Shown here piece after piece: positions 6,668 through 9,771 of a stretch of 9,771 nucleotides of DNA. This stretch comes from CAZEHJ01 sp964512485. Its GTDB lineage: Bacteria > Bacteroidota > Rhodothermia > Rhodothermales > UBA10348. The stretch spans positions 1-9,771 of the forward strand of contig CAZEHJ010000100.1 in assembly GCA_964512485.1 (NCBI GenBank). Direction: 5' to 3'. The notes under the pieces were generated by a model. The model worked only from the letters and a program-made list of their open reading frames with translations, made no database searches and was not told the DNA's origin. Each line of letters opens with the position of its first letter. The first letter of the stretch is position 1. A program made the translations under genes and the position numbers.

Positions 6668-7417
6668 ATGTCAGAATCATTCAAGGACAAAAACGTACTA
6701 GTGACCGGCGGTACCCGGGGAATCGGTAAAGCCATCGTCACACGTTTCGCTGAAGAAGGAGCAAACGTGGCGTTCACGTACCGCTCCTCGACCGAGGAAG
6801 CAAATGCACTCGTTGCAGAGCTCAAAGGTGCAGGCGTCAAAGCTCGTGCATTTCAGGCGGACGCTGCCGATTTTTCAGCCGCTGAGTCGGCAGTCGCCGA
6901 AATCGTCGCCGATTGGGGATCGATGGACATCATCGTGAACAATGCCGGTGTCACGCGCGACAACCTGATGCTTCGAATGAGTGAAGAAGATTTTGACGCA
7001 GTTGTTGGCACGAACCTCAAAAGCGTTTTCAACTATTCCAAAGCAGCCTACCGCCAGATGATGCGTCAGCGCTACGGCCGCATCGTGAACCTTTCTTCGG
7101 TCGTTGGCGTCATGGGAAATGCAGGACAAACCAACTACGCAGCCTCAAAAGCCGGCATCATCGGTTTTTCCAAAAGTCTCGCAAAAGAACTGGGTGCGCG
7201 CGGAGTCACCGTCAACGTTGTGGCACCCGGGTACGTCGAGACCGATATGACTTCTTCGCTTTCGGAAGCAGCAAGGGAAGCGATGCTTGGGTCGGTACCG
7301 GTTGGCAGACCGGCAAACACGGAAGACATTGCATCGGCGGTACTTTTTCTTGCTTCGGACGATGCCTCATATATTACCGGTCACGTTTTGCACGTGGACG
7401 GTGGCCTGGCCATGTAA
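6668..7417 (+). CDS. fabG: 3-oxoacyl-ACP reductase FabG
   Basis: FabG is the NADPH-dependent short-chain dehydrogenase that reduces beta-ketoacyl-ACP to beta-hydroxyacyl-ACP. The 249-aa protein has the cofactor motif TGGTRGIG (13-20), NNAG (91-94), the catalytic tetrad Asn116, Ser144 (NLSSVVG), Tyr157 and Lys161 (NYAASKAG), and the C-terminal YITGHVLHVDGGLAM end typical of true FabG. It is the last fatty acid gene here: acpP and fabF, which often follow, are absent, and a helicase gene starts 60 bp downstream. Confidence 0.96.
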   Translation: MSESFKDKNVLVTGGTRGIGKAIVTRFAEEGANVAFTYRSSTEEANALVAELKGAGVKARAFQADAADFSAAESAVAEIVADWGSMDIIVNNAGVTRDNLMLRMSEEDFDAVVGTNLKSVFNYSKAAYRQMMRQRYGRIVNLSSVVGVMGNAGQTNYAASKAGIIGFSKSLAKELGARGVTVNVVAPGYVETDMTSSLSEAAREAMLGSVPVGRPANTEDIASAVLFLASDDASYITGHVLHVDGGLAM

Positions 7418-7477
7418 ACTGTGCGAAAGCGCGCCGCCTGAATTAATCTACGCGAGAACAAGCGTACCCTGAATTTT

Positions 7478-8983
7478 ATGTCCAACGGCCCTAAAAGGAG
7501 CTTTGTTACCGGGATCGACCTGACGTCGAGAGCACAGGCTGAGAGAAGTGAAGCCAAAGCCACAAGCTCGTTCACCGAACCCGATCCTCCACTGCCGTCG
7601 GCAACGGTTGAGACACTTCCCGATGTTCTTCGCTACGCTGTGCAATCCATTGGTTGGCAAAAGTTGATGCCAGTTCAGGAAAAGGCCATCCCGTATCTCC
7701 TCGACGGACGGGATATGATCGTACAATCGCGCACGGGTTCAGGGAAAACAGGTGGCTTCCTGTTGCCCCTTTTCAATCTGCTGGACGAAACCCAGTTGGG
7801 TGCCCAGGCACTCGTCTTGTCCCCGACTCGAGAGCTCGCGCGCCAGATTCATGAGGAGTTTGACAGCCTTAGAGGAGATCACCCGTTTTCAAGTGTGGTC
7901 ATTTACGGCGGCGTCAAATATGAGCCTCAGATCAAGGCACTCCGCGACGGAGCTCAGGTAATAATTGGAACACCGGGTCGAATCCTTGATCATATTCAGC
8001 AGGGTCGCCTCATTCTCGATGACCTCAGAATGCTGGTCTTCGACGAAGCTGACGAGATGCTGTCAATGGGTTTCTACCCGGATATGTTGAAGCTCGAACG
8101 ATATCTGCCTAAAAACCGACAGTCGTGCATGTTCAGTGCGACCATGCCGAAAAGAGTTCGCTACTTGTCGACCAAGTTTCTGAACGATCCGGGATTCCTT
8201 TCCTTGAGCAGCGGAAATGTCAGCGTAGATGCCATTGAACACCGCTACTTCAGATGCGAGAGAATGGCGAAAGACCGCATTCTGGCTCGCCTGATCGAGA
8301 TGGAAAACCCGGATTCGGCGATCATTTTCGCCAACACGAAACGCGACGTTGAATATCTGGGCCAGTTCCTCAAGAACTATGGCTTCGATGCAGACAGCCT
8401 GTCTGGTGATCTTTCGCAGAATGCGCGAGAGAAAGTTATGCAGAAGATCCGGGATGGTCGTCTGCGTTTTCTGGTGGCAACAGATGTTGCAGCAAGGGGC
8501 ATCGATATCACCGACCTGAGTCACGTGATCATGTACGACCTGCCTCAGGATCCAGAATATTACGTCCACCGGGCTGGACGAACGGCACGCGCTGGCAAGA
8601 CAGGCACCGCGCTCGTGCTCATTTCAATAGAAGAACAACGCAATCTGCTTGCCATCGGGCAACGCTATTCCATTCCCATGACACAACACGAAGTACCCGA
8701 CGAAGATGATGTCGCCCAACGAGTTACAGACAGACTCACTGTTGTTCTTGAATCCACTTTCAGGGATCGTTCCAATCTGGAAAAAGAACGGTTGCAGCGG
8801 TTCCTTCCGCTCGTTAACAATCTCGCAGGTGAGGAGCCAGAACTTTTGGCCATGCTCCTCGATGATTTGTATCACGAATCACTCCACAAGTCATCGACTG
8901 CAGAGCCGTCACGAGACGAGCGCCGCGATGATAATAGAGGCAATAGAAAAGGTCAGGGTCGCGACCACAAACGCAGGCGGTAA
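7478..8983 (+). CDS. DEAD-box ATP-dependent RNA helicase
   Basis: This 501-aa protein is a DEAD-box RNA helicase of the DeaD/CshA/RhlE group, which remodel RNA duplexes in ribosome assembly, mRNA decay or cold adaptation. Visible motifs in order: Q motif around MPVQEKAIP (Q67), motif I SRTGSGKT (84-91), Ia PTRELA (116-121), TPGR (165-168), II DEAD (189-192), III SAT (220-222), motif IV region IIFANTKRD (about 282-290), V ATDVAARGIDI (about 334-344) and VI HRAGRTARAG (364-373). Motif VI has Ala where HRIGRTGRAG is the commonest form, a tolerated variant. About 45 residues precede the helicase core. After a short C-terminal extension the tail (about 475-501) is rich in Arg, Asp, Gly and Lys, and is probably a disordered RNA-binding tail. 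The subfamily, hence the symbol, cannot be fixed by motifs. Whether it belongs to the fab operon is unclear: the gap is 60 bp with no terminator seen. Confidence 0.93.
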   Translation: MSNGPKRSFVTGIDLTSRAQAERSEAKATSSFTEPDPPLPSATVETLPDVLRYAVQSIGWQKLMPVQEKAIPYLLDGRDMIVQSRTGSGKTGGFLLPLFNLLDETQLGAQALVLSPTRELARQIHEEFDSLRGDHPFSSVVIYGGVKYEPQIKALRDGAQVIIGTPGRILDHIQQGRLILDDLRMLVFDEADEMLSMGFYPDMLKLERYLPKNRQSCMFSATMPKRVRYLSTKFLNDPGFLSLSSGNVSVDAIEHRYFRCERMAKDRILARLIEMENPDSAIIFANTKRDVEYLGQFLKNYGFDADSLSGDLSQNAREKVMQKIRDGRLRFLVATDVAARGIDITDLSHVIMYDLPQDPEYYVHRAGRTARAGKTGTALVLISIEEQRNLLAIGQRYSIPMTQHEVPDEDDVAQRVTDRLTVVLESTFRDRSNLEKERLQRFLPLVNNLAGEEPELLAMLLDDLYHESLHKSSTAEPSRDERRDDNRGNRKGQGRDHKRRR

Positions 8984-9061
8984 TTCGCCTTCGACAGTCG
9001 CACGCTGTCTCAGTACCTTTGCTTGATTCCCCCGACTCCCACCACCAGCCGATACATCGAT

Positions 9062-9771
9062 ATGTCTCGCCTTACACTCTGTCTTGTGTTTTTTGCATCT
9101 GTTCTCGCGGTTCCTGCCATTGCACAGGACGCTCAGGACGAGCAGGTTGCTGACGTCAGTTCAGACAGCTTCAGGATTTACCGCTCTGACGGCACTCCGG
9201 CAACCGAAGCTGAGCTCGCCGAAGCGCTCGGTGGCGTCGACGTGGTTTTCATCGGTGAACTGCACAACGATCCGGTGTCGCATCACATCGAAAAGATTGT
9301 TTTCGAAACCATGTTTGATGTTTTCGGCCACGCTTCTGCGCTCTCAATGGAAATGTTTGCACGGGACGTTCAGTACATCGTGGACGAGTATCTCGATGGC
9401 CTGATCAGCGAATCGCACTTCCAGCTTTCAAGCAGTCCGTGGAGCAACTATGAGACAGACTACAAGCCGGTCGTAGAGTTTGCTCGGGAGAATGATCTAG
9501 ACGTCGTTGCGGCCAATGCCCCCCGCAGATATGCGAATCGGGTGACAAGAGAAGGCCGCAGTGCGCTGAACGAACTCTCAGATCAGGCACGTTCCTATCT
9601 GGCTCCGCTGCCTTACGGTGCTCCATCTGACCAGTACACTGCCCAGTGGAACAAGGTCATGGAAGAGGCCATGGCAGAAATGATGGCGGCGATGAAGCCC
9701 GAGGAGGAAGCCCCCCCCAAGACGTTGTGCTCGAGCGAAGAAGGAGAATGCTCCATGGGTGAAGGCCATGA
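9062..9771 (+). CDS. ChaN-family (DUF399) secreted protein, 5' part
   Basis: An open frame from ATG 9062 runs off the right edge with 236 complete codons and no stop. The first 21 residues form a signal peptide: MSRLTLC, a hydrophobic core, then an Ala-Ile-Ala cleavage site before QDAQ. There is no lipobox cysteine at the cleavage point, so it looks exported and soluble rather than a lipoprotein. The ChaN/DUF399 domain follows: VVFIGELHNDPVSHH (61-75), LSMEMFARDVQ (94-104), W.NYETDYKPVVEFAREN (127-144) and NAPRRYANRVTREG (152-165). Characterised ChaN from Campylobacter binds haem and acts in iron uptake; whether this one does is inference. Residues about 200-236 are a Met/Glu/Pro-rich, low-complexity stretch with two cysteines, encoded partly by an 8-C run (9711-9718). 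It starts 78 bp after the helicase gene with no strong Shine-Dalgarno. Confidence 0.85.
   Translation, partial: MSRLTLCLVFFASVLAVPAIAQDAQDEQVADVSSDSFRIYRSDGTPATEAELAEALGGVDVVFIGELHNDPVSHHIEKIVFETMFDVFGHASALSMEMFARDVQYIVDEYLDGLISESHFQLSSSPWSNYETDYKPVVEFARENDLDVVAANAPRRYANRVTREGRSALNELSDQARSYLAPLPYGAPSDQYTAQWNKVMEEAMAEMMAAMKPEEEAPPKTLCSSEEGECSMGEGH

Noticed and set aside
8063..8569. 168-codon minus-strand frame opposite the helicase gene
   Set aside because: Antisense to the DEAD-box core motifs; no independent evidence for translation.
8984..9061. Possible terminator between the helicase and ChaN-family genes
   Set aside because: Only a 4-bp GGCG/CGCC pairing is seen, with no T-run after it.
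1..9771. Search for CRISPR arrays, insertion sequences, tRNA/rRNA genes, toxin-antitoxin or defence systems
   Set aside because: No repeated spacers, transposase motifs, terminal inverted repeats or RNA gene signatures were found; apart from the origin gap the window is packed with housekeeping genes.

Overview
The window looks like a chromosomal core region around a replication origin from a member of the Bacteroidota sensu lato, most likely a Rhodothermia/Balneolia-type lineage. The evidence is the gene order DUF177(yceD)-rpmF-plsX-fabH-fabD-fabG, the DnaA wording just before the AAA+ core (LNPNYTFDRFIEGDCN), and mostly weak Shine-Dalgarno signals apart from a good one before fabD. Coding GC looks moderate (low to mid 50s percent by eye). 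The lineage is an inference from remembered family features, not from a search.

Left arm (1-1803, minus strand): the first 53 codons of dnaN (sliding clamp), running off the left edge, preceded by a complete dnaA. A short 11-bp inverted repeat lies between them. The stretch from 1804 to about 2451 has no convincing gene. It carries several near-consensus DnaA boxes, short dyads and AT-rich patches, and genes diverge from it on both sides, so it is the best candidate for oriC and the dnaA promoter.

Right arm (about 2452-9771, plus strand): a possible 75-codon small ORF whose stop overlaps the start of yceD (TGATG), then yceD (DUF177), rpmF (ribosomal protein L32, zinc-ribbon form), plsX, fabH, fabD and fabG. 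This is the conserved cluster that links ribosome assembly to the start of phospholipid and fatty acid synthesis: PlsX makes acyl-phosphate, FabD makes malonyl-ACP, FabH does the first condensation and FabG the first reduction. The acpP and fabF genes that often follow fabG are not here. Instead comes a DEAD-box RNA helicase with a basic disordered tail, then a secreted ChaN-family (DUF399) protein cut by the right edge. The ChaN gene has no stop codon in the window.

Almost all of the window is housekeeping sequence. I see no mobile element, CRISPR array, tRNA, rRNA or defence system, and no convincing undescribed system. The points worth a second look are the putative origin, the overlapping small ORF, the missing acpP/fabF, and the low-complexity insertion with an 8-C run in the ChaN gene.
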